A stretch of 64,000 bases of DNA from Actinoalloteichus_B caeruleus (GCF_000718005.1 NZ_JODV01000003.1); one strand, 5' to 3'. Counted from the first letter of the stretch, positions 16,784 through 26,020 are shown. Numbers and translations are program-made. Notes: generated by a model from the letters alone, not told the origin.

Positions 16784-16917
16784 CCGGGCGGGGGGCCGGA
16801 ACCGGCCGTCGACCGCCCCCTCGCGGTGCGGTGGCGGGACTCGCCCGAGACGAGCCCTGTCGCCGGGAGGCGTGAACCCCGGCGGCCTCCCGCGTTCGCC
16901 TCCCCCGTGGCCCGCGT

Positions 16918-17073
16918 TCAGCGCGTGGAGCCCTCCTGGGAACCCCACTGCGCCGACTGCGTGATCCACTGCACCCTGCTGGGCGCCTCGTCGGGCACGC
17001 CGTGTTCGTCCTCGACCCAGATCCACACCTCTGGTGGATCACCGTCGGTGAGATCCCAACGCGCGGTGACCAT
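16918..17073 (-). CDS. small protein of unknown function (51 aa)
   Basis: 51 residues, acidic and tryptophan-rich (VWIWVEDEHGVPDEAPSRVQW). ATG at 17073 is preceded by a strong ribosome site GGAGGA at ideal distance, the main reason to accept it. An 8-bp hairpin lies in its leader at 17097-17117. I do not recognise the family. Confidence 0.5.
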   Translation of the reverse strand: MVTARWDLTDGDPPEVWIWVEDEHGVPDEAPSRVQWITQSAQWGSQEGSTR

Positions 17074-17096
17074 GCTGTCCTCCTCCGACTTCCTCC

Positions 17097-17117
17097 ACGA
17101 CCCCACCACGGGGTCGT
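17097..17117 (-). promoter_or_regulatory. hairpin in leader of the 51-aa gene
   Basis: Perfect 8-bp stem ACGACCCC / GGGGTCGT with a 5-nt loop, 24 bp upstream of the start codon. It could be a leader structure or a terminator of an upstream transcript. The remainder up to 17491 shows no gene. Confidence 0.35.
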
Positions 17118-17491
17118 CCCACTGGGATGTCGTGGACGGCGCCGGCCACGCTCCCGTCGAGCACCGCGCCCGGTGCTCGGGCACGCTCCCGGCGGGCGGC
17201 GGACGCGGATGTGATCAGGACGAACCGTAGCGGCTCCACCCCGCGCGTCGCCGGCTCGATACCAGCTCGTCACCGACATTCCCGCCTGTGGGGGAAGGAC
17301 CCGGTACCCCGGCATCCCCCGAACGGGCGGTCGGTCGCGCGACGGCTGCCGGGCGGTCCGCCGGGCGCCCCGAGAGGGCAGCAGCCTACGCTCGAGCGCC
17401 GGCCCGCTCACCGCCAGCCCGGGGACGAGCACGCTCGGTGTCCGTCCGCCGGGCCACTGGCCCCCGCGCCGCGCGCCGGCCTCCGGGCTCC

Positions 17492-17821
17492 TCAGCCGGT
17501 GGGCGGCCTGGCGGCCCCGCCGCCGGGCGAGGCGGTTCCTTCCTCCTGGGCCTGGGACCACAGTTCCCGCAGCATCGCGTCGAACCCGGGATCGGCGGCG
17601 ACCGTCCTGGCGAGCGCGGAAGCGAGGTCCGCGATCCGCCCCTCGTCCTCGGGATCGGCGGCCGCCGCGTCCAACGACCCGGTCGCCCGGTCGTCGTCGC
17701 CGAAGCGAGCCCTGACCAGCCGGGCCAGGGCGGTCACGGCACTCTGGCCGCCGTCCGTCAGCCCACCTGTGGCCCGGTGAGCCACCGCGCTGGCCACGGA
17801 TGCCAGATCCGGGTCGGTCAC
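17492..17821 (-). CDS. hypothetical protein (109 aa)
   Basis: 109 residues, helical and acidic, with a proline-rich C-terminus. GTG at 17821 follows AGGAG. The pattern (LARLVRARFGDD, ADLASALARTVAADPGFDAML) resembles small actinobacterial proteins often found beside toxin-like or membrane genes, but I cannot assign a family. It diverges from the AbrB-type pair. Confidence 0.6.
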   Translation of the reverse strand: MTDPDLASVASAVAHRATGGLTDGGQSAVTALARLVRARFGDDDRATGSLDAAAADPEDEGRIADLASALARTVAADPGFDAMLRELWSQAQEEGTASPGGGAARPPTG

Positions 17822-18067
17822 GTGAACTCCTTCATGGCTGTCGCCGCACGGCGGCCCGCCGGAGCGACCGCCTCCTCGAGGGTAGCAATTCGGACACTCC
17901 GGATGCGCTGGTCAGCGGTGGGCGCGCGACCGGTGACCCTGCGTTTCGGGGTGTGCCATCTCACCGCCCTCACCCCGGATGCCAGGTGATTGCCGTGACA
18001 CTCTTTCGGCTGACTAACCATCGGTCGGCGCTGGGGCCGGCCTCCAACTCGAAGGGGTGGTGCCGGG

Positions 18068-18625
18068 GTGGCCGGGGCGGACGAGGACACGGGTGCCGAC
18101 GGCACCGGCGGTCGGGGAAGGGCACGCAGGCTCGCGGAGTCCGCGCGGTTCCTGGTGGGTGGAGCCGCCGGCGCGGCCCTGCTCGTGTTGTTGAACGTCC
18201 CGGCGGGCGCGCTGTTCGGCGCGGTGCTCGGCAGCGCCATGGTGAACGCGCGATGGCCGGGCAGGCAGGTCACGCGGTCGGTCCGGGTGGTCGGGCTGGT
18301 GCTGCTCGGCTGCGTGGTCGGCGCGCGGGTCGACGCGGAGAGCCTGAGCGCGCTGCTGGGTGTCCTGCTACCGGCGGCCATCGGGGTCCTCGTCCTCCTC
18401 CTCGTGGACGTCGGGCTCGCCCTGCTGCTGTCGCGGGGCTTCGGCCTCGACGTCCGGACAGCCCTGTTCGCCTGCGCCCCCGGCGGGTTCGGCGAGATGG
18501 TGGCCGCCGCGCAGGAGGTCGGGGCGAAGGTGGGGGTCGTCGTCGCCATCCACCTCGTCCGGGTGTTGATCGTCGTGCTCGGCGTGCTGCCGCTGCTCAT
18601 CCTCGTCCTGGGAGTGCCCTCATGA
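18068..18625 (+). CDS. AbrB-type membrane protein, first half
   Basis: 185 residues, mostly transmembrane, matching one repeat of the AbrB-duplication membrane family (PF05145 type). The repeat hallmark is ALFACAPGGFGEMVAAAQEVGA. GTG at 18068. Usual family members are about 350 residues with two repeats; here the second repeat is encoded by the next gene, whose ATG overlaps this stop (ATGA). Transport or regulatory function is unknown, and older annotation as a transition-state regulator or monooxygenase is unreliable. Confidence 0.75.
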   Translation: MAGADEDTGADGTGGRGRARRLAESARFLVGGAAGAALLVLLNVPAGALFGAVLGSAMVNARWPGRQVTRSVRVVGLVLLGCVVGARVDAESLSALLGVLLPAAIGVLVLLLVDVGLALLLSRGFGLDVRTALFACAPGGFGEMVAAAQEVGAKVGVVVAIHLVRVLIVVLGVLPLLILVLGVPS

Positions 18626-19167
18626 CCGTGCTCGCGCTCGTGGTCTGCGGCGCGGCCGGCGCCGGCCTGGCCAAGCTGCTGCGCATCCCGTTGTGGCCGC
18701 TCATCGGCGCCATCATCGGAGCGGCGGCCTTCCACACCCTCACCGGGGAACCCGCGCAGATCCCCCGGGGCATCGAGATCGCCGCCCAGGTCGTCATCGG
18801 TACCACGGTCGGTTCACAGCTGGGCAAGGACGTGTTCTCGGTGTTCCGCACCGTCCTCGTGCCCGGTCTCGTTGCCGTCCTGGTCATCATCGGGGTCGGG
18901 GTCGGGCTCGGTCTGCTGCTCAACGTGGTGTTCGGGGTGGACATCCTCGTCTCGATGTTCGGTATGGTGCCGGGCGGCGTCGGCGAGCTGGTGGCCACGG
19001 TGACCAGCCTCGGCGGCGACAGTTCGGTGGTCGCCGGCATGCACCTGGTCCGGCTGATGGTGGTGCTCAGCGCTCTGCCGCTGCTGATGACCCTGCTCGA
19101 ACGCTGGTTCGGGCGGCGCGGTGGCGGGCGCGAGGGCACCGCCGACGGCGAGGGACCCACCGGCTGA
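18622..19167 (+). CDS. AbrB-type membrane protein, second half
   Basis: 181 residues, several transmembrane segments, with the same repeat hallmark, here MFGMVPGGVGELVATVTSLGG. The start overlaps the first half by 4 bp, so equal amounts are probably made and the two likely form a heterodimer equivalent to the normally fused protein. The last 18 residues are polar. Confidence 0.75.
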   Translation: MTVLALVVCGAAGAGLAKLLRIPLWPLIGAIIGAAAFHTLTGEPAQIPRGIEIAAQVVIGTTVGSQLGKDVFSVFRTVLVPGLVAVLVIIGVGVGLGLLLNVVFGVDILVSMFGMVPGGVGELVATVTSLGGDSSVVAGMHLVRLMVVLSALPLLMTLLERWFGRRGGGREGTADGEGPTG

Positions 19168-19267
19168 CACCGAGCCCGCCAGCGGGCCGGCTCGCCCGCC
19201 CGCGACCTCGCCCGGACGCCAGGACGGCACCCGCGCCGGGGCACCGGCGAACCCCTGGGGAGGACCC

Positions 19268-20065
19268 GTGATCCAACTCGTCGCCGCGCCAGGGCGGCTC
19301 GCCACCGCCGTGGACCTGGCTCTCGACCGCGACCGGTACGACGCGGCCTCCGCCGCGCTGGCCCCGGAACGGGCTTCCGCCCGGGAGCTGGAGGGAGCCG
19401 ACACCGTGCTCCTGGTGCCCCCGGCCGGGGAGACGTCGGACGACGACGGCGGCGCCGGCGTCCTGACGGCCGTGGTGGACGCGGCCCTCGCGGCCGGGGT
19501 CCGCCACGTGGTCTACCTGAGCGTGGCCGGTGCGCCGCTGTCGCCGCTGCGTTTCCACGCGGCCGTGGAGGAACGCCTCGACGCCAGCCCACTGGCCCAC
19601 ACGGTCCTTCGGCTCGGGATCGCGGCCGACGTGCTGGCACCGCTCATCCGGCGGGCCTCGGTGACGGGCGAACTGGTCACGCCGGCGAGGGCCGGGCGAC
19701 TGGCGGCAGGAAGCCGCCGGGACTACGCGGAGGCGGCCGTCGTGGTGGCCGCCCAGTGCCCGGAGCACCGGGTCGTCGGGGAACTCACCGGCGCGTCCGC
19801 GTTCACCATGGACGACGTCGCCACCGAGATCGGTGCCGTCGCCGGGCGGAAAGTGGCGCACCGCCACGGCGAGGTGGCGGACGTCCTCGCGCTGCTGGCC
19901 GAGGAGGAGCTGCCGCCGGGCCCGGCGCAGGCGCTGGCGCGGCTGCTGGCCCTGCTGCCCTCCCAGGCGCTCGGCGTCGTCTCCCCGCACCTCGCTGGCC
20001 TGCTGCCGCGACCGCCGGCGACGCTGCGGGAGATCGTGCGGGACCTGCTCGTCGGACGTGCCTGA
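19268..20065 (+). CDS. NmrA-like NAD(P)-binding protein, degenerate nucleotide site
   Basis: 265 residues related to NmrA/atypical short-chain dehydrogenases: VRHVVYLSVAGAPLSPLRFH, HTVLRLGI and a C-terminal helical part. The N-terminal glycine-rich NAD(P) motif (GATGxxG) is missing; here it reads VIQLVAAPGRLATAVDLAL. That suggests a non-enzymatic sensor or a decayed enzyme. GTG at 19268 follows GGGGAGG. It is 100 bp downstream of the AbrB pair and could share its transcript. Confidence 0.7.
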   Translation: MIQLVAAPGRLATAVDLALDRDRYDAASAALAPERASARELEGADTVLLVPPAGETSDDDGGAGVLTAVVDAALAAGVRHVVYLSVAGAPLSPLRFHAAVEERLDASPLAHTVLRLGIAADVLAPLIRRASVTGELVTPARAGRLAAGSRRDYAEAAVVVAAQCPEHRVVGELTGASAFTMDDVATEIGAVAGRKVAHRHGEVADVLALLAEEELPPGPAQALARLLALLPSQALGVVSPHLAGLLPRPPATLREIVRDLLVGRA

Positions 20066-20103
20066 CAGCGGAATGAGGGCGGCCGGCCGGGAACGCCGTC
20101 CGA

Positions 20104-20120
20104 CCGCCCCGCCGGGGCGG
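20104..20120. terminator. bidirectional hairpin between convergent genes
   Basis: CCGCCCC-GCC-GGGGCGG lies between the NmrA-like gene and the convergent nitric oxide synthase gene. Confidence 0.45.
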
Positions 20121-20131
20121 CTCAGGGCTGC

Positions 20132-21418
20132 TCAGGGCGCCTCGGCCACGCTGGGTGGGCGGGAGCCCAGGTACTGCCACAGCAGGGGCGGGGCCACCCC
20201 GTCCTCGGCGGACCGCTGGCCGGTCACCGGGCACCCGGGTCCGGTGCCCCGCAGCCCACGCTCCGAGGCCGCGTCGTCGACCACGAACTCCGGTCGCAGG
20301 TGGTCGGTGTCGTAGTAGCGGTGGAAGACCGGGGTGAGCGCGCCCGACATGGGGGGCACGATCCAGCTCCAGTCGGCGGGGCATCGGCGTCCCGCCTTCT
20401 CCTCCTTCTCCACGTGCTTGAGGAAGCGGCGGGACTCGGTGTGGTGGTCGGTGATCGTGACGCCGTGCCGCTCGAACGAGTGGAGGACGGCCCGGTTGAC
20501 CTCGACCAGCGCGCGGTCGCGCCACAGCGTCCGCTCACCGCCGGTGTCCAGGCCCAACCGCTCGGCCACCTCGGGGAGCACGTCGTAGCGGTCGTGGTCG
20601 GCGAGGTTGCGGGCCCCGATCTCGGTGCCCATGTACCAGCCGTTGAACGGTGCGGTGGGGTAGGAGACGCCTCCGATCGACATCCGCATGTTGCTGATCG
20701 CGGGGACGGCGTGCCACCGCAGTCCGAGTTCGGCGAACCAGGGCAGCTCGGGGTGGCTCAGCGGTACCTCCGCCACCGCGTCCCGGGGGACGGGCGCGAG
20801 CACCGGCCCCTCCCCGGGGGTCTCCACCAGCAGTGGGAGCACGTCGAACGGGCCCTTCGGCTCCGGTGGGCGCCACCCGCGTTCGATCAACGAGGTGGTG
20901 AAGTCCACGTACCGGGGATCTCCCAGCACGGAGCCGTCGGAGAGCCGGTACCCCGCGTACCGCACGAGCTGCTCGTTCCAGATGAGCGGCGCGGGCGAGT
21001 CCGGGCGGTCGGGCGCGAAGACCGTCATGACGGGCCGGAGCCGCCCGCCGTTGTAGGCGGTGTGGAGGTGGCGTACGCACTGCTCGGCGATGTCCGCCGC
21101 CCGGTGGACCGAACGCATGTCCCGAACGCGGAGGCTGCGCCAGTACAGCCGCCCGATGCAGCGGGCGCTGTTGCGCCAGGCGACGCGGGCGCCGAACGCC
21201 AGTTCCGCCGAGGTGTGGTGGTAGGAGCCGGTGAGTTCGATCTCCGTCCGCACCCACCGGATCCGGGGTTCGACGGGACCGGCGTCGGGGTTCTCCCCGT
21301 GGAAGAGGCGCAGGAACTCCTCCGCCTCGTCCATGTCGACCGGGGCCGCCGGGGTCGGCGCCTCCACTCCCGTGGCGAGGTGCCCCGGTAACTGCCATGC
21401 GCCGTTGTCGGAAGTCAC
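20132..21418 (-). CDS. nos: nitric oxide synthase, oxygenase domain
   Basis: 428-residue bacterial NOS oxygenase. The heme-thiolate cysteine is in WRNSARCIGRLYWRSL; the family region FNGWYMGTEIGARNLADHDRYD and the substrate-site segment MRMSIGGVSYPTAPF are intact. It oxidises arginine to citrulline and NO. As in other bacterial NOS, no reductase domain is fused, so electrons must come from cellular reductases. A leading 30 residues precede the conserved part. GTG at 21418. No neighbour clearly shares its role (no nitration or thaxtomin-type genes). Confidence 0.93.
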   Translation of the reverse strand: MTSDNGAWQLPGHLATGVEAPTPAAPVDMDEAEEFLRLFHGENPDAGPVEPRIRWVRTEIELTGSYHHTSAELAFGARVAWRNSARCIGRLYWRSLRVRDMRSVHRAADIAEQCVRHLHTAYNGGRLRPVMTVFAPDRPDSPAPLIWNEQLVRYAGYRLSDGSVLGDPRYVDFTTSLIERGWRPPEPKGPFDVLPLLVETPGEGPVLAPVPRDAVAEVPLSHPELPWFAELGLRWHAVPAISNMRMSIGGVSYPTAPFNGWYMGTEIGARNLADHDRYDVLPEVAERLGLDTGGERTLWRDRALVEVNRAVLHSFERHGVTITDHHTESRRFLKHVEKEEKAGRRCPADWSWIVPPMSGALTPVFHRYYDTDHLRPEFVVDDAASERGLRGTGPGCPVTGQRSAEDGVAPPLLWQYLGSRPPSVAEAP

Positions 21419-21528
21419 CTCAGGGAACCTATCGGTGAAATCCCCCGATCGCGAACACCCGACCGGGGATTACCTGCCGAGTTCGTTCACGGCGTGTGAC
21501 AGCGGGAGGAGGCCCGGGACATCGTCCC

Positions 21529-21927
21529 TCACTCGACGTTCCACGCGTGCCAGTGGTCGATCTCCATCCACGCGCTGACCCGCGCCCGGTCCCGAACCGG
21601 ATAGGCGTCCCCGCCGTAGTGCCGGGAGAGCCGGTCGATGTCGGCCAGGGTCGGGTCGTCCACCAGCTCGACGACGCGGCCACGCAGGCTGACGTGCCGG
21701 TACCAGCTCTCGCTGTCGAGCACGGTGAGCGAGACCGCCGGATCGGCGCGGAGGTGGCGCAGCCTACTGCGGCCGGCGTCCATGTTGAGCAACACCCGGC
21801 CCTTCTCCCACAGGTACCAGGTGGCCACCGAGACGGGGCCACCCTCCGGGCGCACGGTGGCCATCACGGCCGGTTGCGGTTTCTCGAGGAAGTCGACGAG
21901 GTGCTGGGGCAGTGGCGGTTTCGGCAT
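21529..21927 (-). CDS. PPOX-class F420-dependent oxidoreductase
   Basis: 132 residues with the split beta-barrel of the pyridoxamine-phosphate-oxidase-like group. PAVMATVRPEGGPVSVATWY at the N-terminus and the AVSLTVLDSESWYRHVSLRG segment fit the actinobacterial F420-dependent subgroup. ATG at 21927. It lies upstream of the NOS gene on the same strand with a 110-bp gap. Substrate unknown. Confidence 0.85.
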   Translation of the reverse strand: MPKPPLPQHLVDFLEKPQPAVMATVRPEGGPVSVATWYLWEKGRVLLNMDAGRSRLRHLRADPAVSLTVLDSESWYRHVSLRGRVVELVDDPTLADIDRLSRHYGGDAYPVRDRARVSAWMEIDHWHAWNVE

Positions 21928-22143
21928 CGAACGCCCTTCCGGTGCTCCCGCGTGGCGACGGCGGGGAGTCCCTGTTGACGGAACGTGGTCGTGACGCGCC
22001 CCGCGCGGGACGCGCCACGTGATCGATACCCCGTTCCGCCCGTGCCCGGCGAGAGCGACCGGCTGATGTCACCCGAAAGGCTGAGTGGCTGGTGGTGCCC
22101 GGGCCGGGACCGTCGGCTCACCCCCTCGGGGGGCCGCTGGCGA

Positions 22144-22899
22144 TCAGAGCGGCGCGGTCCACGCCGCGTTCCAGGTCGCGGGACCGACGACGCCGTCGGC
22201 GGTCAACCCCTTCTCCCGCTGGAAGGCGAGGCAGACGTCCTTGGACGCCTGGCCGTAGGCCCCGTCCACCGTGATCGACCACCCGCGTTCGCTCATCCGC
22301 CCCTGCCAGGTGGACACGCTGGCGTGTCGGGTGATCGGCGGATACCTGAAGTACACCCCGGGCCAGCCCGGCGGGTTGCCCGGCCCACCGCCGCCTCCGC
22401 CCGGGTCGAGCGAACCGTCGCCGACCATTCCGTAGAGGATCTCGCCCGGGCACGACGTCGCGACGTGGTCCCGGTGGCCGGTGATGCCGTTCGCCGCGTT
22501 CCCGGTCGCCCGCAGCGTCTCGATCGCCGACCTGATCCCATTCACGAGTGCCGTGGGAACCGAGTCCGAGGAACCGATCAACGCGCAGACCGCGTACCAG
22601 TCCTGGTTTCCCGAATTCGATCCGTTGGCGGCGGTGCGGGTGTTCGTCCCCCGACCCGTGAAAACGTGGTCGTGCACGCACACCAGGTACGTGTAGGCGA
22701 TGTCGGCCCACCCGTTCCCGTCCATGTGCTGGTTCTGGATACCGCGCACCTGGGCGGCGCAGTCGGCGTGGTCCTGCCTGGCCACCGAGCCGGCACCGAC
22801 GTAGTGCACGGCCACGCCGCCGTTCTGCGGGGTGATGTTGGTGGATCTGTTCGTCCAGGCCCGGGCACCCCAGCCCGAGCGGCTCACGAAAGTCGTCAC
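22144..22899 (-). CDS. peptidoglycan amidase (PGRP/Amidase_2) with C-terminal peptidoglycan-binding domain
   Basis: 251 residues. Residues 1-175 form an N-acetylmuramoyl-L-alanine amidase of the PGRP type, with zinc ligands in VAVHYVG, GHRDH and the SCPGE cysteine. A C-terminal peptidoglycan-binding module follows (ITVDGAYGQASKDVCLAFQ and VVGPATWNAAW). It has no signal peptide of its own although its substrate is outside the cell. Its GTG start overlaps the stop of an upstream Tat-signal ORF (GTGA), which may provide export. Confidence 0.88.
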   Translation of the reverse strand: MTTFVSRSGWGARAWTNRSTNITPQNGGVAVHYVGAGSVARQDHADCAAQVRGIQNQHMDGNGWADIAYTYLVCVHDHVFTGRGTNTRTAANGSNSGNQDWYAVCALIGSSDSVPTALVNGIRSAIETLRATGNAANGITGHRDHVATSCPGEILYGMVGDGSLDPGGGGGGPGNPPGWPGVYFRYPPITRHASVSTWQGRMSERGWSITVDGAYGQASKDVCLAFQREKGLTADGVVGPATWNAAWTAPL

Positions 22900-23087
22900 G
22901 GCTGGTACTCCCTGTCGCAGTCGACCCCGGCGTCGAGGGGTTCGCCGGTGGACGGGTCCGCCGTGGCGGCGGCACCCCGGTCCACGGCGATCGCGGTGGC
23001 GGGGACGAGCGCCAGTCCGGCCGTGGCGACGGCCGCGAGACCGGCCGCCCCCAGGAATCTTCGACGGTTCGTCGTATTCTCGGACAC
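22896..23087 (-). CDS. Tat-signal mini-protein coupled to the amidase
   Basis: 63 residues: twin-arginine signal NRRRFLGAAGLAAVATAG, a hydrophobic core and an AxA-like cleavage region, then a mature part of only about 30 residues. GTG at 23087 (or 23090) follows GGGGAGG. The stop overlaps the amidase start by 4 bp in a different frame. Either it is an export partner for the amidase, like MelC1 for tyrosinase, or a frameshift has split a single secreted amidase. Confidence 0.65.
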   Translation of the reverse strand: MSENTTNRRRFLGAAGLAAVATAGLALVPATAIAVDRGAAATADPSTGEPLDAGVDCDREYQP

Positions 23088-23090
23088 CAC

Positions 23091-23589
23091 TGATCCTCCC
23101 CAGTGAAACAACTTGGATCTGGGTTGCGAGTAATGTGACTGACGTGTGGAACGGCGTTCGCGCACTATTCCGCGTTCTTTTCCGCCGTTATTCCTCGAAA
23201 TGCTCCCGGAAGCAACGAAAGCGTACCCCGGCCTTCTGGGGCGATCAATGCTCGACTGGCGATGTCAGCATGTTTGTGAGAAACCTACAAGATCTCGGGT
23301 TCGTCGGTCGTCGACGACACCGCTCGGCGCTGGGCCGTCCGCCGTCGTGCGTTCTGCTCACCCGATCGTCCGAACGGTCCAGTGGACGCCCGCCCGCGGT
23401 GCGACCGGGGGGCCGGCGGGGCCGACCGAGCCGCACGGCGGGGCCGGGGCCGGACGGCGCCCCGTCTCGCCCCGCCCACCGGCCACCGGCCTCCCCGCGC
23501 CCGCTGCTCCGGGATCGGAGCGCACCACGGCAGGGCGGGGCCGACCGGCCCCGGGGTAGGCACGCCCCCGGCCGGGGTAGTTCCGAAGG
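23091..23589. other. intergenic region between amidase unit and exporter
   Basis: Divergent promoter region. The left part (23091-23300) is clearly less GC-rich than its surroundings. I see no convincing coding sequence or RNA. Confidence 0.4.
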
Positions 23590-25080
23590 GTGCGACCAGA
23601 GCCGAGCCGTACCGGCGGCACCGACGAGCCCGACCCCCGACGCTGGCGAGCACTGGGCATCACCCTCGGCGCGGGCTTCATGGGGCTGCTCGACGTCAGC
23701 ATCGTCAACGTCGCCCTGCCCTCCATCCAACGGGGGTTGGCGGCCTCCCCGGCCGACGTCCAGTGGGTCGTCTCCGGGTACGCCCTCACCTTCGGCCTCA
23801 CCCTCGTCGCGGGCGGCCGGCTCGGCGACGCCGTCGGACGCCGGCGGATGTTCCTCATCGCCATCAGCGCCTTCGCGGTCACGAGCGCCCTCGCGGGCGC
23901 GGCGCACCACATCGCCGTGCTCGTCGCGGCCCGACTCCTCCAGGGAGCCGCCGCCGGACTGCTGACCCCGCAGAACACGGGCCTCATCCAGGACCTCTTC
24001 CGGGGACCGGAACGCGGTCGGGCCTTCGGGATGTTCGGGGCGACCGTGGGGATCTCCACCGCGGTGGGACCTGTCCTCGGCGGGGTCATCATCGGTCTCT
24101 TCGGCGCCGACACCGGATGGCGCTGGGTGTTCTACGTCAACGTGCCCATCGCCCTGCTCACGCTGGTGGCCGCGCTGCGCCTGCTGCCGAGGCACACCGG
24201 CCGCGGCGCGGTGGGACGGCGGCTCGACCTCGTCGGCGCCGCGCTGCTCGGCGTCGCGGTGTTCACGTTCCTCCTGCCGCTGGTCCAGGCCGAGGACGGC
24301 GGCCTGGCCCGCCTCTGGTGGCTCTTCGCCGTCTCGGCTCTCGCCCTCCTGCTCTTCCTCCGGTGGGAGCGGCGGGTCGCCGCCGCCGGCCGGCTCCCGC
24401 TGCTGGACCTCCGGCTGTTCACCGGAACCCCCGGCTACGCCACCGGCGTCGCCCTGGCCACCGTGTACTTCTGCGGCTTCAGCGGCATCTGGCTGGTGCT
24501 GGCGGTCTTCTTCCAGACCGGCCTCGGCTACTCGGCGCTGGAGTCGGGGCTCGCCGTCACCCCCTTCGCCCTCGGCTCGGCCGTGACCGCCGTGGTGGCG
24601 GGCCGACTCGTGCCCACCTGGGGACGCCGCCTCACCGTGACGGGCCTGGTCCTGGTCGCGCTCGGCCTCGGCGCCGTCGCCCTGATCGCCCCGCTCGCCC
24701 CCACCGACCACCTGGCCCTGGCGATGGCGGGTCCCCTGCTGGTGGCCGGCATCGGGGGAGGTGCGGTGATCTCACCCAACACCACGCTCACCCTCGAATG
24801 CGTCCCCGGCACCCTCGCCGGGGTCGCCGGGGGAGTGCTCCAGACCGGGCAGCGCATCGGCACCGCCATCGGGACGGCGGTGCTCTCGGCCGCCCTGCAC
24901 GGCGCCGTGGGCACGGCGCGGGGCGGATGGCCGGTCGCGCTGTCCGTGGCGATGCTGTGCGCGGTCGCCTTCGTCCTGGCCGCACTGGTCCTCGCGGTGA
25001 CCGAACTCCGGCAGCGCCGCCACCGCGCGTCCCCGACCGGCGGCCACCCCGAGGCGTGGCGGACCGGCACGAGTCGGTGA
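23590..25080 (+). CDS. MFS drug exporter, DHA2 (14-TMS) family
   Basis: 496 residues with about 14 transmembrane helices. Signature motifs are LDVSIVNVALPSIQRGL in helix 1, GRLGDAVGRRRMFL after helix 2 and the antiporter motif region GPVLGGVI in helix 5. Proton-driven efflux of drugs or small metabolites across the cell membrane. GTG at 23590. No dedicated TetR repressor is adjacent. Confidence 0.9.
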   Translation: MRPEPSRTGGTDEPDPRRWRALGITLGAGFMGLLDVSIVNVALPSIQRGLAASPADVQWVVSGYALTFGLTLVAGGRLGDAVGRRRMFLIAISAFAVTSALAGAAHHIAVLVAARLLQGAAAGLLTPQNTGLIQDLFRGPERGRAFGMFGATVGISTAVGPVLGGVIIGLFGADTGWRWVFYVNVPIALLTLVAALRLLPRHTGRGAVGRRLDLVGAALLGVAVFTFLLPLVQAEDGGLARLWWLFAVSALALLLFLRWERRVAAAGRLPLLDLRLFTGTPGYATGVALATVYFCGFSGIWLVLAVFFQTGLGYSALESGLAVTPFALGSAVTAVVAGRLVPTWGRRLTVTGLVLVALGLGAVALIAPLAPTDHLALAMAGPLLVAGIGGGAVISPNTTLTLECVPGTLAGVAGGVLQTGQRIGTAIGTAVLSAALHGAVGTARGGWPVALSVAMLCAVAFVLAALVLAVTELRQRRHRASPTGGHPEAWRTGTSR

Positions 25081-25239
25081 GCTGCCGCCGACCGGGATGG
25101 TTCCGCTCGCTCCAGCTCGGAGCCTCCCACCCACCCGGTCTCGCCCACCGCGCGCCCAGGGGACCATCGGACGGCGTGCCGTGCGGCGTCACCAACAATT
25201 CGGTGGACAGGGCCGGGTCGCTGTCCGCATCCTCGCGGG

Positions 25240-25986
25240 ATGAACCTGCGTGCGGTGACCCTGGCCGAACGGCCCGAGCTCGAGTCGGTGTTGTGGAAAC
25301 TGGACAGCGGGTGGCCGACGTTCATCGACTACGACCCGGTCACCACCTTCGTGGACCTGGCTGTCGACCGGTTCCCGGAGTTCCTCTTCATCGTGTTCGA
25401 CGGGGACGACCCGGTCGCCAAGGTGCTCAGCGTTCCCTTCCACTGGAAGGGGAAGGACCCGGACGAACTGCTCCCCGGCGGGTGGGACTGGGTCCTCAGC
25501 ACCGCGTTCCTCCAGGACCGGGAGGGCATCACCCCGAACTCCGTCAGCGCCCTCGAGATCTCGATCCGCACGGACGCGCAGGGCAGGGGGCTGGCCCCCC
25601 GCCTGCTGGCGATGCTCGCGGACAACTGCCGGCGGCTCGGTTTCCACGACCTGGTAGCGCCCGTTCGGCCCACCCACAAGCACCTTCGGCCGCACATGGC
25701 GATGGACGAGTACGCCAGGGAGACGAGGGACGATGGCCTGCCCACCGACCCGTGGCTACGCGTGCACGCACGAGCGGGAGGACGACTGCTCCGAACCTGC
25801 CCCGCCTCCATGACGATCGCGGGCAACCTCCAGCAGTGGCGTGAGTGGACCGCGTTGCCGTTCGACAGCACCGGGAGTGTCGAGGTGCCGGGAGCCCTCG
25901 TCCCAGTCGACGTCAACCTCGACTGGGACCTCGCCGTTTACGTCGAGCCGAACGTCTGGGTGCACCACGCACTCGACCAGCGGTAA
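25240..25986 (+). CDS. GNAT-like acyltransferase
   Basis: 248 residues. The acyl-CoA-binding motif of GNAT enzymes is seen in EISIRTDAQGRGLAPRLLAM (Q-x-R-G-L-A). The protein is larger than a simple GNAT and the C-terminal third (VDVNLDWDLAVYVEPNVWVHH) is family-specific. Start ATG at 25240 lacks an obvious ribosome site. Target unknown. Confidence 0.78.
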   Translation: MNLRAVTLAERPELESVLWKLDSGWPTFIDYDPVTTFVDLAVDRFPEFLFIVFDGDDPVAKVLSVPFHWKGKDPDELLPGGWDWVLSTAFLQDREGITPNSVSALEISIRTDAQGRGLAPRLLAMLADNCRRLGFHDLVAPVRPTHKHLRPHMAMDEYARETRDDGLPTDPWLRVHARAGGRLLRTCPASMTIAGNLQQWREWTALPFDSTGSVEVPGALVPVDVNLDWDLAVYVEPNVWVHHALDQR

Positions 25987-26020
25987 CCCACCAACGGACC
26001 CCGACGCCGGCCCGGCCACG

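Noticed and set aside
23382..25844. 820-codon plus-strand frame across the exporter and GNAT genes
   Set aside because: Arg/Pro-rich with no family signature, and out of frame with two clear genes on the same strand.
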